Of a stretch of DNA of 64,000 nucleotides, positions 9,989-19,444 are shown piece after piece. Within the stretch, counting starts at the first letter, position 1. Every line of letters starts with the position of its first letter. Both the position numbers and the translations under genes were made by a program. Source of the stretch: AP-15 sp963716115 (GTDB lineage: Bacteria; Pseudomonadota; Alphaproteobacteria; ATCC43930; CGMCC-115725); contig CAVQSZ010000011.1 of assembly GCA_963716115.1 (NCBI GenBank), forward strand, positions 6,625 to 70,624, given 5' to 3'. The notes under the pieces were generated by a model. That model searched no databases. It was not told where the DNA came from and saw only the letters and a program-made list of their open reading frames with translations.

Positions 9989-10723
9989 TCATCGGGCAAG
10001 GCGCTGCACGATGGCGATCAACCGGTGGTGCGCGGCGCTGGCCGGATCACGGAGCTCGTCGACCGAGTGCGTGTCGGCGAGATCGCTCAGGCGGGCCAGC
10101 TCGCGGATCCGCTGCCGCCGGTTCAGCTGCAGCTCGGACGGCCGGTACGTGAACAGAATGCGCCGCAGCTGCCCCTCGCCGAACAGGTGGTTGAGCTCGG
10201 AGCCCGTCACATAGATCAGGAACAGAACCAATATCCAAATCTGGATCGCGGCAAAGCGATGCCAGGAGAAGGTCGCGATCATATGCGGCAGGAAGCCGCG
10301 CACCGGGTTGTGCTCGATCAGCCAGAACCGGACGAAATTCTCGAGGAGGCGAGCGATAAACACAGCGACCCAGTAGACCAGCGTCTTGAACAGGATCGGC
10401 CGGATCAACGGGGCCCGATCGTAGCGGCGAATGAACGGCATCGCGTTGGCGACCGGCACCGCCTTGCCGACGATCGCCGCCCCGGCGGTGGCGAGCATAA
10501 AGCCGGCGAAGGCGACGGAGTAGGCGGCGAGGATCAGGTTCGTCGTCAGCACGATCAGATTAAAGCCGACAAAAAAGAAGATCAGCGGCGGCAGGATCTC
10601 GTGCAGCTCGTGCACAAGCCAGGCGCCTACCCGGTGGCCGAGCCCGGCGGATGAGCGGGTCGGCCCGGCAGGAATGTAGAGCTCCGGACTGTCGTCGCCG
10701 TCCCTTGCGCGCGTGCTTCTCAT
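9989..10723 (-). CDS. Multi-pass membrane protein of unknown function
   Basis: 244 residues with about four hydrophobic segments: 'LPPLIFFFVGFNLIVLTTNLI' region (about 43-65), 'FAGFMLATAGAAIVG', 'TLVYWVAVFIARLLE', and 'IWILVLFLIYVTGSEL' near residue 165. The C-terminal 70 residues are charged and cytosolic-looking ('RRQRIRELARLSDLAD'). Start ATG 10723. It is separated from the methyltransferase upstream by only about 40 bases on the same strand, so the two may be co-transcribed. I do not recognise a named family. Confidence 0.65.
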   Translation of the reverse strand: MRSTRARDGDDSPELYIPAGPTRSSAGLGHRVGAWLVHELHEILPPLIFFFVGFNLIVLTTNLILAAYSVAFAGFMLATAGAAIVGKAVPVANAMPFIRRYDRAPLIRPILFKTLVYWVAVFIARLLENFVRFWLIEHNPVRGFLPHMIATFSWHRFAAIQIWILVLFLIYVTGSELNHLFGEGQLRRILFTYRPSELQLNRRQRIRELARLSDLADTHSVDELRDPASAAHHRLIAIVQRLAR

Positions 10724-10764
10724 CCGCCTTGTCCTCGAGTTTCAGCCGCCGGTCGTCGCAAAGG

Positions 10765-12021
10765 TCAGCCCGAGCCGGACGCGTCAAGCACGATCTGATC
10801 GTATCGCCACAGCTGCTCGAAGAACCTGCGAGCCCGCTCCCTGCCGCCCGCTTCCGCGGCCACAGCCAGGATTTCTTCGATCGAGCGAGTACCGTCGATC
10901 GCGGTGAAGACCCGCGCCTGCGCCGCATCGATCGGCAGCGCAAGATCGGGGCAGGTGTGAGCCCGATTGACCAGAACGGCCACCGAGCCGCGCGGCGCCC
11001 CCTCGGTGACGCACAGGGTCCACGGCAGACGCAGCGGCACGTAATTCGGCCAGGAATCGCCGTCGAAAGCGAGCGGCCGGCTCTCGGCCGGGCGATCGTC
11101 GCGATAGGCGATCAGATTGTGCGTGGCCATCGTCCCGCGCAGCAGCTCAACGGCGGCGTGCTGCAATCGCGGAGACAGCAAGGCGAGACGCGCGGCGTGC
11201 GGCAGGCGCGCCATTGCCCCGCATTGCGGAAGATAAGGCGCCTGCTCATGCCAGCGCCCGAACGACAGGCCGCAGCGCTCGAGCCACGCATAGAGCTGCG
11301 GCACGGTATAAGCGCGATCCTGCGGGTGAAGCAGCGCATCGGCGAGCGCGTCCGGATTTCTGAAATCTTTCGCCCGCCGCGCCACGAGCGCGATCGGATG
11401 GTCGGCAGACAGCGCGCCGATCGTTGTGCCGAGGTCCCGCAGCTCGTCCTTCGAGGCGCCGAGCCCGAGCAGGCGGCAGTACTCCTGGATCATGTAGATG
11501 CCGGCGCGCCCATAGGTCGCATAGACCATCAGATGCATCGCGCCGTCGGGGGCAAGCACATCGCGCAGCGCCCGCAGGCCGAGATCCGGGTCGGGCAGGT
11601 GGTGGAGCACGCCGGTGCAGACGATCCGGTCGAATTTGCCGCCGAGCTCGCCGACGCTCTCGATCGCCAGGCGATGCAGGTCGAGGTTCTGCAAGCCGTG
11701 CTTTTGCTTGAGATGATTGGTGTGGCGCAGGCTCGCTTCGCTGATGTCGATCGCCGTGATCCGTGCATCGGGCTCGCGCAGCGCATGCGCGGCGGCCTGC
11801 GACGTCCCGCAGCCGGCAACCAGGATCTGTTGATTTGCCCGAGGCCTCTTCGTCGGCCACAGCAGCAATGACAATGCGCGGCGCCGATCCGGGTTTTGGT
11901 AGAGCTCGCGGTGCCGCTCGAGGCTGGCGATCGGCGCCGGATAGGGGTGGCTCTCGTAGAATGCGCGCACCTCGTCGGCCGGATCGGCGGGTGGCGATGT
12001 TTTGCTATCTTTCGCAGCCAT
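10765..12021 (-). CDS. SAM-dependent methyltransferase with C-terminal winged-helix-like extension
   Basis: 418 residues. The class I methyltransferase fold is shown by motif I 'ILVAGCGTSQAAAHAL' (residues 66-81), the acidic post-I residue in 'RITAIDISEASL', and 'FDRIVCTGVLHHLPDPDLGL' (motif IV). The N-terminal 'FYESHPYPAP' is typical of tetratricopeptide- or polysaccharide-associated methyltransferases. The last 100 residues ('DAAQARVFTAIDGTRSIEEI') resemble a PqqD-like small winged-helix domain. ATG 12021 was preferred to an upstream in-frame codon at 12123 because the intervening residues are low-complexity Pro/Arg. Substrate unknown. Confidence 0.78.
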   Translation of the reverse strand: MAAKDSKTSPPADPADEVRAFYESHPYPAPIASLERHRELYQNPDRRRALSLLLWPTKRPRANQQILVAGCGTSQAAAHALREPDARITAIDISEASLRHTNHLKQKHGLQNLDLHRLAIESVGELGGKFDRIVCTGVLHHLPDPDLGLRALRDVLAPDGAMHLMVYATYGRAGIYMIQEYCRLLGLGASKDELRDLGTTIGALSADHPIALVARRAKDFRNPDALADALLHPQDRAYTVPQLYAWLERCGLSFGRWHEQAPYLPQCGAMARLPHAARLALLSPRLQHAAVELLRGTMATHNLIAYRDDRPAESRPLAFDGDSWPNYVPLRLPWTLCVTEGAPRGSVAVLVNRAHTCPDLALPIDAAQARVFTAIDGTRSIEEILAVAAEAGGRERARRFFEQLWRYDQIVLDASGSG

Positions 12022-12156
12022 GTGCGTCCGTCGCCGCCCTCGCTCACCGGGCAAATCCGGGGCGCGCGGATCCGCCGTTGGTCGTTCGATCGCCCCGGCA
12101 GCGGGATGGGGCGGCCGCAGCACCCGCCGGCCGCCCGCTGATCCGGTTCGGGTCGG

Positions 12157-13704
12157 TTACGAGTGCTTGTTCTCCTGCAGACTGCGCAGCACGTCGTCGA
12201 GGTTGAAGCTCGCGGCTTTCTGGCGCTGCGGATAATCCCGGAACGTCTGCAGGAATTCCCCGATATAGGCCTGCGCCGGCACCAGCAGGTAGACGTGATC
12301 GACAAGCCAATCGTAGTAGGTGATCGAAGTGATGTCCGCACGCTCGAAGGGATCGGTGCGGAGATTAAACATCTTTGGCACGCGCAGGGTGACGAACGGC
12401 TCGGACCAGACGCGCATCGTGCCCGGCTCCCGCTGTTCCGCGAACACGATCTTCCAATTGTCGTAGCGCAGCGCCACGACCTGCTGGTCGTCGTTGCAGT
12501 AGATAAACGAGACCCGCGGGCTCTTCTCCGCTTCGCCGGTCAGGTACGGCGCCAGATTATAGCCGTCGAGATGGACCTTATAGGTCATGTCCCCGATCGT
12601 GTAGCCCTTTAAGAGCTTGTCGGTGACTTCCGCATCGCCGGCCATCGCCAGGAATGTCGGCAGCCAGTCGTGATGGGCGACGATCTCGTTCGACACGCTG
12701 CCCGGCTTGATCCGGCCGGGCCAGCGGATCACGCACGGCACGCGAAAGGCGCCCTCCCAGTTGGTGTTCTTCTCATTGCGGAACGGCGTCATCGCCGCGT
12801 CCGGCCATGAGAACATGTTCGGACCGTTATCGGTGCTGTACATGACAAAGGTGTTGTCGGCGATCCCGGCGTCGTCGAGCGCCTTCAGCACGGCGCCGAC
12901 ATTCCTGTCGTGATCGATCATCACATCGTGGTATTCGCTCTGCCAGCGGCCCGACTGGCCCCTGCTCTCCGGCTTCACATGCGTGCGCAGATGCATGTGA
13001 GTGAAGTTCACCCAGAGAAAAAAGGGTGCGCCGGCCGCGGCTTGCCGTTTGATGTAGTCGGCGGCGCGGCCGGCAATGTCGTCGTCGATCGTTTCCATGC
13101 GCTTTTTTGTCAGCGGGCCGGTGTCGTTGATGGTCTGCCTGCCGACCCTGCCGAACCGCGGATCGACCGTCGCGTCGTCGCTGTCGGTCGCCTTGCACTC
13201 CAACACGCCGCGCGGGCCGAACCTCTCGCGAAAGTGAGGAAAATCCGACCCCTTCGGGTAATCCGCCAGCTCCGGCTCTTCCTCCGCATTCAGATGATAT
13301 AAATTGCCGTAGAACTCGTCGAAGCCGTGCGCCGTCGGCAGATATTCGTTGCGGTCGCCGAGGTGGTTCTTGCCGATCTGTGCGGTGGCGTAGCCCAACG
13401 GCTTCAAGAGCTCGGCGATGGTCGGGTCTTCCTTGTGCAAGCCGACGGTGGCGGCCGGCAGGCCGACCTTGGTCAATCCGGTGCGCAACCCGTGCTGGCC
13501 GGTAATGAACGACGCCCGCCCGGCCGTGCAGCTTTGCTCGGCGTAGGAATCGGTAAATCGCATGCCCTCCTGGGCGATGCGATCGATGTTGGGCGTGCGG
13601 TAGCCCATCAACCCGTCGCTGTAGCAGCTCAAATTGGTCATGCCGATATCATCGCCCCAAATGACGACGATGTTCGGCTTGGCTGCTGCTCTGGATCTAG
13701 CCAT
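12157..13704 (-). CDS. Arylsulfatase-type sulfatase
   Basis: A 515-residue type I sulfatase that hydrolyses sulfate esters. The N-terminal metal-binding 'WGDDIGMTNLSCY' (Asp18, Asp19) is followed by the formylglycine site C-T-A-G-R with Cys59, which needs oxidation by a formylglycine-generating enzyme not seen in this window. The later 'YSTDNGPNMFSWPDAAMTPFR' carries the second metal-binding Asp-Asn pair. No signal peptide is evident ('MARSRAAAKPN'), so it is probably cytoplasmic. It is preceded by a good AGGAGA-type ribosome binding site. Confidence 0.88.
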   Translation of the reverse strand: MARSRAAAKPNIVVIWGDDIGMTNLSCYSDGLMGYRTPNIDRIAQEGMRFTDSYAEQSCTAGRASFITGQHGLRTGLTKVGLPAATVGLHKEDPTIAELLKPLGYATAQIGKNHLGDRNEYLPTAHGFDEFYGNLYHLNAEEEPELADYPKGSDFPHFRERFGPRGVLECKATDSDDATVDPRFGRVGRQTINDTGPLTKKRMETIDDDIAGRAADYIKRQAAAGAPFFLWVNFTHMHLRTHVKPESRGQSGRWQSEYHDVMIDHDRNVGAVLKALDDAGIADNTFVMYSTDNGPNMFSWPDAAMTPFRNEKNTNWEGAFRVPCVIRWPGRIKPGSVSNEIVAHHDWLPTFLAMAGDAEVTDKLLKGYTIGDMTYKVHLDGYNLAPYLTGEAEKSPRVSFIYCNDDQQVVALRYDNWKIVFAEQREPGTMRVWSEPFVTLRVPKMFNLRTDPFERADITSITYYDWLVDHVYLLVPAQAYIGEFLQTFRDYPQRQKAASFNLDDVLRSLQENKHS

Positions 13705-13818
13705 CTCGATCTCCTTTCGTTGGTCGGGTGGTTTCGCAAGTGCTTGGTAGTCTCGCCTGCTCGGGCCGTCTGGCCAGGTGTGGCTAGTGCTCAGACGCAG
13801 ACATAAGATTCACTCGAC

Positions 13819-13909
13819 CGTCATGGCCGGGCTTGTCCCGGCCATCCACGATTCGCGGCACAAAGCCTGCCGGCTTCCGTGGATGCCCGGCACAAGGCCG
13901 GACATGACG
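13819..13909. repeat. Paired palindromic intergenic repeat (BIME-like)
   Basis: Two inverted arms of 32 bases (13819-13850 and 13878-13909) start CGTCATGGCCGGGC and end GCCGGACATGACG. Each arm carries an internal GGCCGGG/CCCGGCC hairpin. This form is very common between genes in Bradyrhizobium-like genomes. It lies between the sulfatase start region and the DUF202 gene end. Confidence 0.85.
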
Positions 13910-13947
13910 AGCGCGGCGAGACTGCATCATCTGAATGCGCCTGAGCA

Positions 13948-14397
13948 CTAGGTGAGGCGCCACAGAACCGCGCCGAAGGCGAACAGGCCGATGAAGATCA
14001 GGAGAATGGCGACCGCCAAGACCGGCGATTGCATTCCTTCCTTTGTCAGTCCGGCGAGCGGCGCGAACGGTTCGCCCCACATATAGCGTACCGTCCACCA
14101 GTACTGCCAAATCGAGATCACAAGCGCCAGGACACCGCACGAAATCAGCGCGAGCCCGAGAAATTCCGGCGCTGTTGGAAGATAGGCGGAGCGGGAGCCG
14201 GGGATTTGTTGCAAGTGGTTTAGATACTGGACGAGGGCAAAGCCGAAGCCGATCAGCGCCACCGCGGTGCGCAGCCACGACATCATCGTGCGCTCGATGC
14301 TCAAGCGAGTGCGGACCCAGGCAAAATGGCTGTCCGCCGTCACCCTTACTTCGAACCGGCCTGAGCTGTCGGCAGGGGTCTGCTGGTTATCGCTCAT
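13948..14397 (-). CDS. DUF202 (YidH-type) inner-membrane protein
   Basis: 149 residues with the DUF202 signature 'WVRTRLSIERTMMSWLRTAVALIGFGF' around residues 27-53 (charged block E-R-T-x3-W-x-R-T next to the first membrane segment), then two more membrane helices, 'LGLALISCGVLALVISIW' and the C-terminal 'VLAVAILLIFIGLFAFGAVL'. Members are small inner-membrane proteins without assigned biochemical activity. It is encoded 16 bases after the MarC-family gene on the same strand, so they likely form one transcript. Confidence 0.85.
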   Translation of the reverse strand: MSDNQQTPADSSGRFEVRVTADSHFAWVRTRLSIERTMMSWLRTAVALIGFGFALVQYLNHLQQIPGSRSAYLPTAPEFLGLALISCGVLALVISIWQYWWTVRYMWGEPFAPLAGLTKEGMQSPVLAVAILLIFIGLFAFGAVLWRLT

Positions 14398-14413
14398 CGC
14401 TGCTGCCGCCTGA

Positions 14414-15067
14414 TCAAGCCGGAGAAACCGGCCAGTGTAGAACGCCGAGCGCGCGCAGGCTGTAGATCACGATCTGCACGGCCAGCGACGCCTGGAGCAC
14501 AGCCAGCACCCAACCGATCAGGAAGAACACCCCGGGAGAGACGCGCTCGATAATTGCCTCGGTGTTCCACAATGCGATGAGGTTCAGCGCCATCACCGCG
14601 AGCAGGAGCGCCGCAACGATTGCGTCATGAGCCAAATCGTGCCGGTTGAGGACAATAACCGCGGCAATGGCTGCAATCCCGGGCGCGGTCACCAGAGCCG
14701 GAATAGCCAACGGAAAGACGGCAATCGCCGGAGAGGGCGGCGGCGGGCTCGCCTGCGGATCGGCTGGCGCCGGGGCCGCCGTTGGCGTTTGCATGACGAT
14801 CCGCAAGGCCTGATAAAACAGAATGATGCCGCCGGCGATCGCGATCGCCGGCTGCGAGACATGCCAGTTTGTCAAAACGAACGGCCCGATCAGCGCGACA
14901 CCGAGGACAATTACGGTCGCGATCGCCACAGACCGCCAAGCCATAGTCCGGCGAAAGGCGGGCTCGGCGGCGTGCGTCAACCGGGCAAAGGGCGGGATCG
15001 CCTTGAGCGGGCCGAGGGTAAGAAAGAACAGAATGGCGATGTCCGCATAATTCAGCTCGAAGCCCAT
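14414..15067 (-). CDS. MarC-family integral membrane protein
   Basis: 217 residues with six predicted membrane segments. The start 'MGFELNYADIAILFFLTLGPL' contains the family's N-terminal 'F-x-x-x-x-P-x' helix. 'GGIILFYQALRIVM' and 'FPLAIPALVTAPGIAAI' match MarC, where an I/L-P-x-x-x-x-P-G-A/x segment recurs. I chose ATG 15067 because residues before it are not membrane-like. MarC proteins are of unsettled function; early links to antibiotic resistance were not sustained. The loop between helices 3 and 4 is unusually rich in Ala-Pro. Confidence 0.82.
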   Translation of the reverse strand: MGFELNYADIAILFFLTLGPLKAIPPFARLTHAAEPAFRRTMAWRSVAIATVIVLGVALIGPFVLTNWHVSQPAIAIAGGIILFYQALRIVMQTPTAAPAPADPQASPPPPSPAIAVFPLAIPALVTAPGIAAIAAVIVLNRHDLAHDAIVAALLLAVMALNLIALWNTEAIIERVSPGVFFLIGWVLAVLQASLAVQIVIYSLRALGVLHWPVSPA

Positions 15068-15306
15068 CCGCACTTTGCCCCCGCGCCTGGTGTCGCCAAT
15101 CCCGACCTGCGTCTCGCCGGTCGGCCAGAACGACGGCGAGCCGCGCCGTATCCCGGCTGGGATCACGGGATCGGCGGATCGATTTGAAGCTCATCTTTTA
15201 TCCCTGTCGTCAAGCCGCGAAAACGACCGGGAACGCCCTGGCTCGTCGTCGACGGGCGATGCGTTTCGGCGCAAATGCGGGGCCGGCGCATCCCCGCTCG
15301 AAGCGC

Positions 15307-16121
15307 TCAGAACCCGAAGGTGGCGGCGAGGATGGGCCCTTTCATGTGCACGTCGAAGCCCAGCTCGTCGCCGGCCTGATAGTTGAAGTTGAGGCTGCGG
15401 TACCCCAGCCGCAGCGCCAGCGATGGCGTGACGGCGTAGTCGATCGTGCCGATCACCTGCCAATCGACGCGCGCGCCGACATTGAAGCCGCCGAGATCGG
15501 CATAGACCGTCACCCCGAGCCCGTCGCCGATGTCGCGGTGGTAGCGGGCGGCAAGCAATGGATCGGCCCAGCCCGCGGTGCGCGTCACGCTTGCGGTCGG
15601 CAGCAGCCGGCCGTTCAAGGTCAGCTCGTCGAAAACCCCCAGGCGCGAAAGCCGCCGCCCATATCGAGCGCCTGCGCCGGCTGATCGAGCACGTGGTAGA
15701 ACAGGATCGCGGTGCCGGTGTTCGCCCTCAGCGCCGCGTTGCCGCCCTGATAGAAGACATTGCGGGTGGTAATGCTCGTGCCCACCGGGACATGGATCAC
15801 ATCCCCCAGCAGGCTGAACGGCCCGTCGCGGATTTCGGCCGATCCCATGAACGGGACCCCGTCGAGATGCCCGAGGAGCTGAAAAGCGCCGACGTCGGAA
15901 TTGACCTCGGGCGCCCGCGGCAGCGGCGTTTTGATCGCCGTGTCGATGCCCGACAGCCACAGATAGGGGGTTACCAAGACCTGCGGCCCGCTCGCGGCAG
16001 GCGCCTGCTGCGCATGGACCGGACGCGCCCACCCCCCGACCGCGGCGACCGCGATGGCGAAGCCGACGAGCAAGAGGGTTGCGGGGCTGCGGGGTGCTTC
16101 CATCGTTGCGTTCGCTTGCAT
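15307..16121 (-). pseudogene. Outer-membrane beta-barrel-like protein, one frameshift
   Basis: A secreted protein of about 270 residues. It has a signal peptide ('LLLVGFAIAVAAVGG...VHAQQ', starting at ATG 16121 or 16103), a mature start 'VLVTPYLWLSGIDTAIKTPL', and a C-terminus ending in Phe ('ILAATFGF') after alternating hydrophobic strands such as 'SLALRLGYRSLNFNY', as outer-membrane barrels do. The frame changes near 15640, where a run of five C follows four A. The N-terminal part ends 'MGGGFRAWGF' and the rest resumes as 'GVFDELTLNGRLLP'. Either an assembly miscount or a recent loss; both halves look well preserved. Confidence 0.7.
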
Positions 16122-16295
16122 AGCGCCGACCTGCCGCAATCTAGCCGGAAACCCGGACGCGACGCCATCGCGGAACGCCATGCCGGCTGGCGGGACGGAG
16201 GCATCCGCGCCCGGGCGTTCCGCGCGCCCGATGCGGTGTGGACACGCCGCTGATTTCGGATACGCTGAGCGCCCGTCGACACGAGGAAAATCATC

Positions 16296-16670
16296 ATGAA
16301 GGTGGTCACGCTTAAAGACATACCCGATGTCCCGGTGGAAGGCGCCGATCGGATCGAAGGGTGGACCGGGCCCGTTTCCCGGTCGCGCCAGACGATCATT
16401 CAGCCTGGGGACTCGACGAACTATAATTGCAGCGTGGTGAACTTCAGCCAGGGCTGCACCACCGGCTGGCACACGCATACCTGCGACCAGATCCTGGTCG
16501 TGACCTCGGGCGCCGGCATGGTGGCGACCGAGCATGAGCAGCATGAGATCAACGTCGGCGATGTCGTGCACATCAAGGCCGGCGAGCGGCATTGGCATGG
16601 CGCCAAGGCCAACACGACCATGGGCCACATCACGATCACCGCCGTCGGCGGCCAAGCCGCCTGGGGATAG
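16296..16670 (+). CDS. Cupin-domain protein
   Basis: 124 residues forming one cupin barrel. Motif 1 'TGWHTHTCDQILVVTSGAGM' gives two His and a Gln in place of the usual Glu. Motif 2 'VHIKAGERHWHGA' supplies the third His. It probably binds a divalent metal and acts as a small sensor, isomerase or dioxygenase-like enzyme. The preceding GAGGAAAAT serves as ribosome binding site. It stands alone between the outer-membrane protein (opposite strand) and the amidohydrolase 235 bases downstream. Confidence 0.8.
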   Translation: MKVVTLKDIPDVPVEGADRIEGWTGPVSRSRQTIIQPGDSTNYNCSVVNFSQGCTTGWHTHTCDQILVVTSGAGMVATEHEQHEINVGDVVHIKAGERHWHGAKANTTMGHITITAVGGQAAWG

Positions 16671-16905
16671 CAGGCGCCGGGCGGATGCGATCCGCCATGT
16701 CGGCGCCGCCGGCGCTCGTCCGTCTTTATCGATCCGGCGCGGGGGGCTCGGCGCGGCGGCGCCGGGCGCTCCGACCGGCCCAACCATAGCGTCTTGTCAA
16801 CCCCGATCGGCGGCGGTGTCCTTGACGCCGCGCCGGGGGCGCACTAGCGTGCGCAATCGACAGCGCGCCGCAGCTCAGCCGGCGCCGCGAGGGAGGAGGT
16901 CTTAA

Positions 16906-18051
16906 ATGGCGGGATACAAGCTGATTTCGGCGGATTCCCATATCGTCGAGCCGCCGGACATGTACACGGCCCGGATCGAGCCCAAATACCGCGACCGCGC
17001 CCCCAGGATGGAGCGGCGCAAGACCCCGGCCGGTCGGGAATACGACGCCTGGGTGCTGGGCGGCATGCAGGTCGGCACCTTGGGCGCGGTGATGCAGGCC
17101 GGGCAGCGCTTCGAGGACCCCTCGCAGATCGATTTCCTCGGCGTCTGGGAGGACGTGCGCAAGGGCGCCTATGAGGCGCACGCGATGATCGCCGAGAACG
17201 AGGAGGACGGCGTGTGGGGCTCGTGCCTGCAGCCGAGCCAGGGCCTGTTCTGGTACCGCGTGCCCGACAGCGAATTGCTGACCGAGGTCTGCCGCGTCTA
17301 CAACGACTGGATCACCGATTTCTGCAAGCCCTATCCCGAGCGCCTGAAGGGCATCGCGATGCTGAACGTCGACGATGTCGGCGTCGCCGTCAAAGAGCTG
17401 GAGCGCAGCAAGAAGCTGGGGCTGGTCGGCGCGTTCATTCCGGTTTCGCCGCTGCCCGACCGCCCCTATCGCGATCCGATGTACGATCCGCTGTGGGCGG
17501 CGGCGCAGGACCACGAGCTGCCGCTCCTGCTGCATATCGCCACCCCGCGCCACGGCATCCCCGGCAACGAGTTCACGATGAACGTCAGCGAGATGACCGG
17601 CGCCGGCCGCTCCAACACCGACTATTGGGTGCGCTATTCGCTGAGCGCCATGGTGTTCGCCGGCGTGTTCGACCGCTACCCGCGGCTCAAGGTCGGCTCG
17701 GTCGAGCACGAGACCGCGTGGATCCCGCATTGGCTCAAGCAGATGGACTTCACCTATCGCGAGCGGCCGGTCTTCACCAAGGGCTGGAAGTCGCGCGAAG
17801 GCATGCTGCCGAGCGACTATTGGCATCGCAACATGTTCGTCGAGTTCATGGAGGACGATATCGGCGTCGAGTTTCGCCGGCATATCGGGGTCGACAACAT
17901 GCTGTGGGGCAGCGATTTCCCGCACGCCGAATCGACCTGGCCGCAGTCGAAGCAGTTCCTCGACCGCATCTTCGCCGGCGTCCCCGAGGACGAGCGGCGC
18001 AAGATCACCGCCGACAACGCGGTGAAGATGTTCGGCTTCCGTCCGAATTAG
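16906..18051 (+). CDS. Amidohydrolase-2 family metal-dependent hydrolase
   Basis: 381 residues, a TIM-barrel hydrolase or decarboxylase related to ACMSD and 2,3-dihydroxybenzoate decarboxylase. The family signature begins 'LISADSHIVEPPDMY' (Asp-x-His instead of His-x-His). 'LLLHIATPRHG' supplies a metal His, 'KVGSVEHETAWIPHWL' is the conserved barrel strand, and 'MLWGSDFPHAESTWP' holds the catalytic Asp. A strong GGAGGAGG lies 8 bases before the ATG. The Rieske ferredoxin downstream on the same strand suggests aromatic ring catabolism, but a repeat-filled gap of 260 bases separates them. Confidence 0.85.
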   Translation: MAGYKLISADSHIVEPPDMYTARIEPKYRDRAPRMERRKTPAGREYDAWVLGGMQVGTLGAVMQAGQRFEDPSQIDFLGVWEDVRKGAYEAHAMIAENEEDGVWGSCLQPSQGLFWYRVPDSELLTEVCRVYNDWITDFCKPYPERLKGIAMLNVDDVGVAVKELERSKKLGLVGAFIPVSPLPDRPYRDPMYDPLWAAAQDHELPLLLHIATPRHGIPGNEFTMNVSEMTGAGRSNTDYWVRYSLSAMVFAGVFDRYPRLKVGSVEHETAWIPHWLKQMDFTYRERPVFTKGWKSREGMLPSDYWHRNMFVEFMEDDIGVEFRRHIGVDNMLWGSDFPHAESTWPQSKQFLDRIFAGVPEDERRKITADNAVKMFGFRPN

Positions 18052-18080
18052 CGCGGTTTCCGATCGAGTTGCGCCGCGCC

Positions 18081-18180
18081 ACCCCCTCCCACACCCTCCC
18101 CCATCAAAGGGGGAGGGCCTGTATCAGCGCTTCTGTTTGTGCTCCCGCCCCCTTGATGGGGCGGGTCGGGGTCGGGGTGA
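18081..18180. repeat. GC-rich intergenic repeat (CCCCCTCCC type)
   Basis: Inverted C-tracts and G-tracts (ACCCCCTCCCACACCCTCCC at the left, then CCTTGATGGGGCGGGTCGGGG at the right, together with an internal CCCCATCAAAGGGGGAGG hairpin) form an imperfect palindrome typical of dispersed proteobacterial intergenic repeats. It lies downstream of the amidohydrolase gene and may work as a transcription barrier. Confidence 0.7.
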
Positions 18181-18195
18181 TGCAGCCACCTGCCC

Positions 18196-18254
18196 TGTCA
18201 TACCGGTGAAGGCCGGTATCTACGGCAGAAATGGATCCCGGCCTTCGCCGGGAA
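18196..18254. repeat. Second intergenic palindromic repeat
   Basis: GTCATACCGGTGAAGGCCGG followed by an inverted CCCGGCCTTCGCCGGGAAGAC. It is a short palindrome of the 'GTCATTCCGGCGAAAGCCGG' class, placed between the amidohydrolase and the ferredoxin gene. Confidence 0.6.
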
Positions 18255-18310
18255 GACGAGAACCGAGTCAGGCGTCAGGAAAGCACCACCAGCGCGGGTG
18301 TGGGACATTC

Positions 18311-18622
18311 ATGTCGGACGGCTTTATTCCCATCGCCAAGGTCGGCGACTTGCCGCCGGGGCAGATGAAATGGGTGGCGGCGGACGGCGAGCGGCTCGTG
18401 CTGGCCAATGTCGACGGCGTCTTTTGCGCATTGCGCGACGTATGCGGGCACAAGAACGCGCCGCTGTCGCGGGGCAGGCTCGTCGGCGGCCTGATCGAAT
18501 GCCCGCTGCATTTCGCGCAGTTCGACATGCGCACCGGCAGGCTGGTCAGCGGCCCGGTGTCGACCGACGTGCCGGCCTACGAGGTGCGGGTCGACGGCGA
18601 CAGCGTCCTGGTCAGGCGGTAG
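18311..18622 (+). CDS. Rieske [2Fe-2S] ferredoxin
   Basis: 103 residues making one Rieske domain. The cluster ligands are Cys-Gly-His ('DVCGHKNAPLSRG') and Cys-Pro-Leu-His ('IECPLHFAQFD') 16 residues later. The start 'MSDGFIPIAKVGDLPPGQ' fits a stand-alone ferredoxin as used by Rieske non-heme oxygenases. No oxygenase is encoded beside it; the nearest catabolic gene is the amidohydrolase upstream. ATG 18311 was chosen because the longer frame upstream runs through the intergenic repeat. Confidence 0.9.
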   Translation: MSDGFIPIAKVGDLPPGQMKWVAADGERLVLANVDGVFCALRDVCGHKNAPLSRGRLVGGLIECPLHFAQFDMRTGRLVSGPVSTDVPAYEVRVDGDSVLVRR

Positions 18623-18692
18623 CAATTTCGCCGAGCGAGGATCGGCGGCGAAGCAATCCCGATCCGGCGGCGCGACCCGACCGAAACCCGCT

Positions 18693-19229
18693 CTAATCGA
18701 TCCGTGGGGCGTAGACCCCTTTAAAGGTGACGTCGCAGCCGGCGACGTCGAAGAAGTTGTTGATTTTGCCGCTGATCGTGACGACGGGCGTCGACGCGAC
18801 GATGACCGCCGGGGTCACGGTCAGGCTGTAGGTTCCGGTTCCCTCGAAAAATTTGGCGCGGCCGTTCACCCCAAAGATGTCGTCGCTTCCCGAGCCGTGC
18901 ATTTGGCGCGCCTTGGCCTCGGTGATGTTTTCCAGGGTGAAGGCGCCCCGTACAAAGACGAAGGAGAGAAACGTATTGGGGTCGGTGGTCTTGATCTTCG
19001 GACGGAATACCGAGACGCTGACGTCGCCCGGAACCGTCCCGCCGACGCCGGCGCATTGCGCGGTCGTCGACGCGGTGGTCGTGGCGATTCCCTGCCATGC
19101 GAGCTGAGTGTCCAAGGCGAGGGCGGCCCCCGGCAGAGACGCCGACGCCAGGGCAGCGCCTCCGGCCGCCATTGTCGCCCAGCGGAGACGACGCAACAAT
19201 TTCGCCGCAATGGTCTTTGGCATGCTCAT
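18693..19229 (-). CDS. Exported protein of unknown function
   Basis: 178 residues with an N-terminal signal peptide ('RRLRWATMAAGGAALASASL', cleavage likely after 'GAALA'). The mature part is about 140 residues of beta-strand-like sequence with two Cys ('TTAQCAGVGG' and 'VAGCDVTFKG') that could form one disulfide. It stands alone on the minus strand between the ferredoxin and the fumarylacetoacetase-like gene. No family recognised. Confidence 0.7.
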   Translation of the reverse strand: MSMPKTIAAKLLRRLRWATMAAGGAALASASLPGAALALDTQLAWQGIATTTASTTAQCAGVGGTVPGDVSVSVFRPKIKTTDPNTFLSFVFVRGAFTLENITEAKARQMHGSGSDDIFGVNGRAKFFEGTGTYSLTVTPAVIVASTPVVTISGKINNFFDVAGCDVTFKGVYAPRID

Positions 19230-19444
19230 GCCTCCGCAGATCCGGATCGAGCTGGCGCCGGGCGCGTCCGGCTTTATTTTGTGCCGGCCCGATCATTAAG
19301 GTTAACGCCGTATTCAAGCTTCGCCGAAGACGAGGATAATAGTCCTGTTCGCGACGCACGGCAAGTCGATTTGCACGCACCGAGGGCATGTCATGTCTGA
19401 ACAATGTAAGTTTACGGCATTCAGCTGTCAGCGCCGCCGTCAGC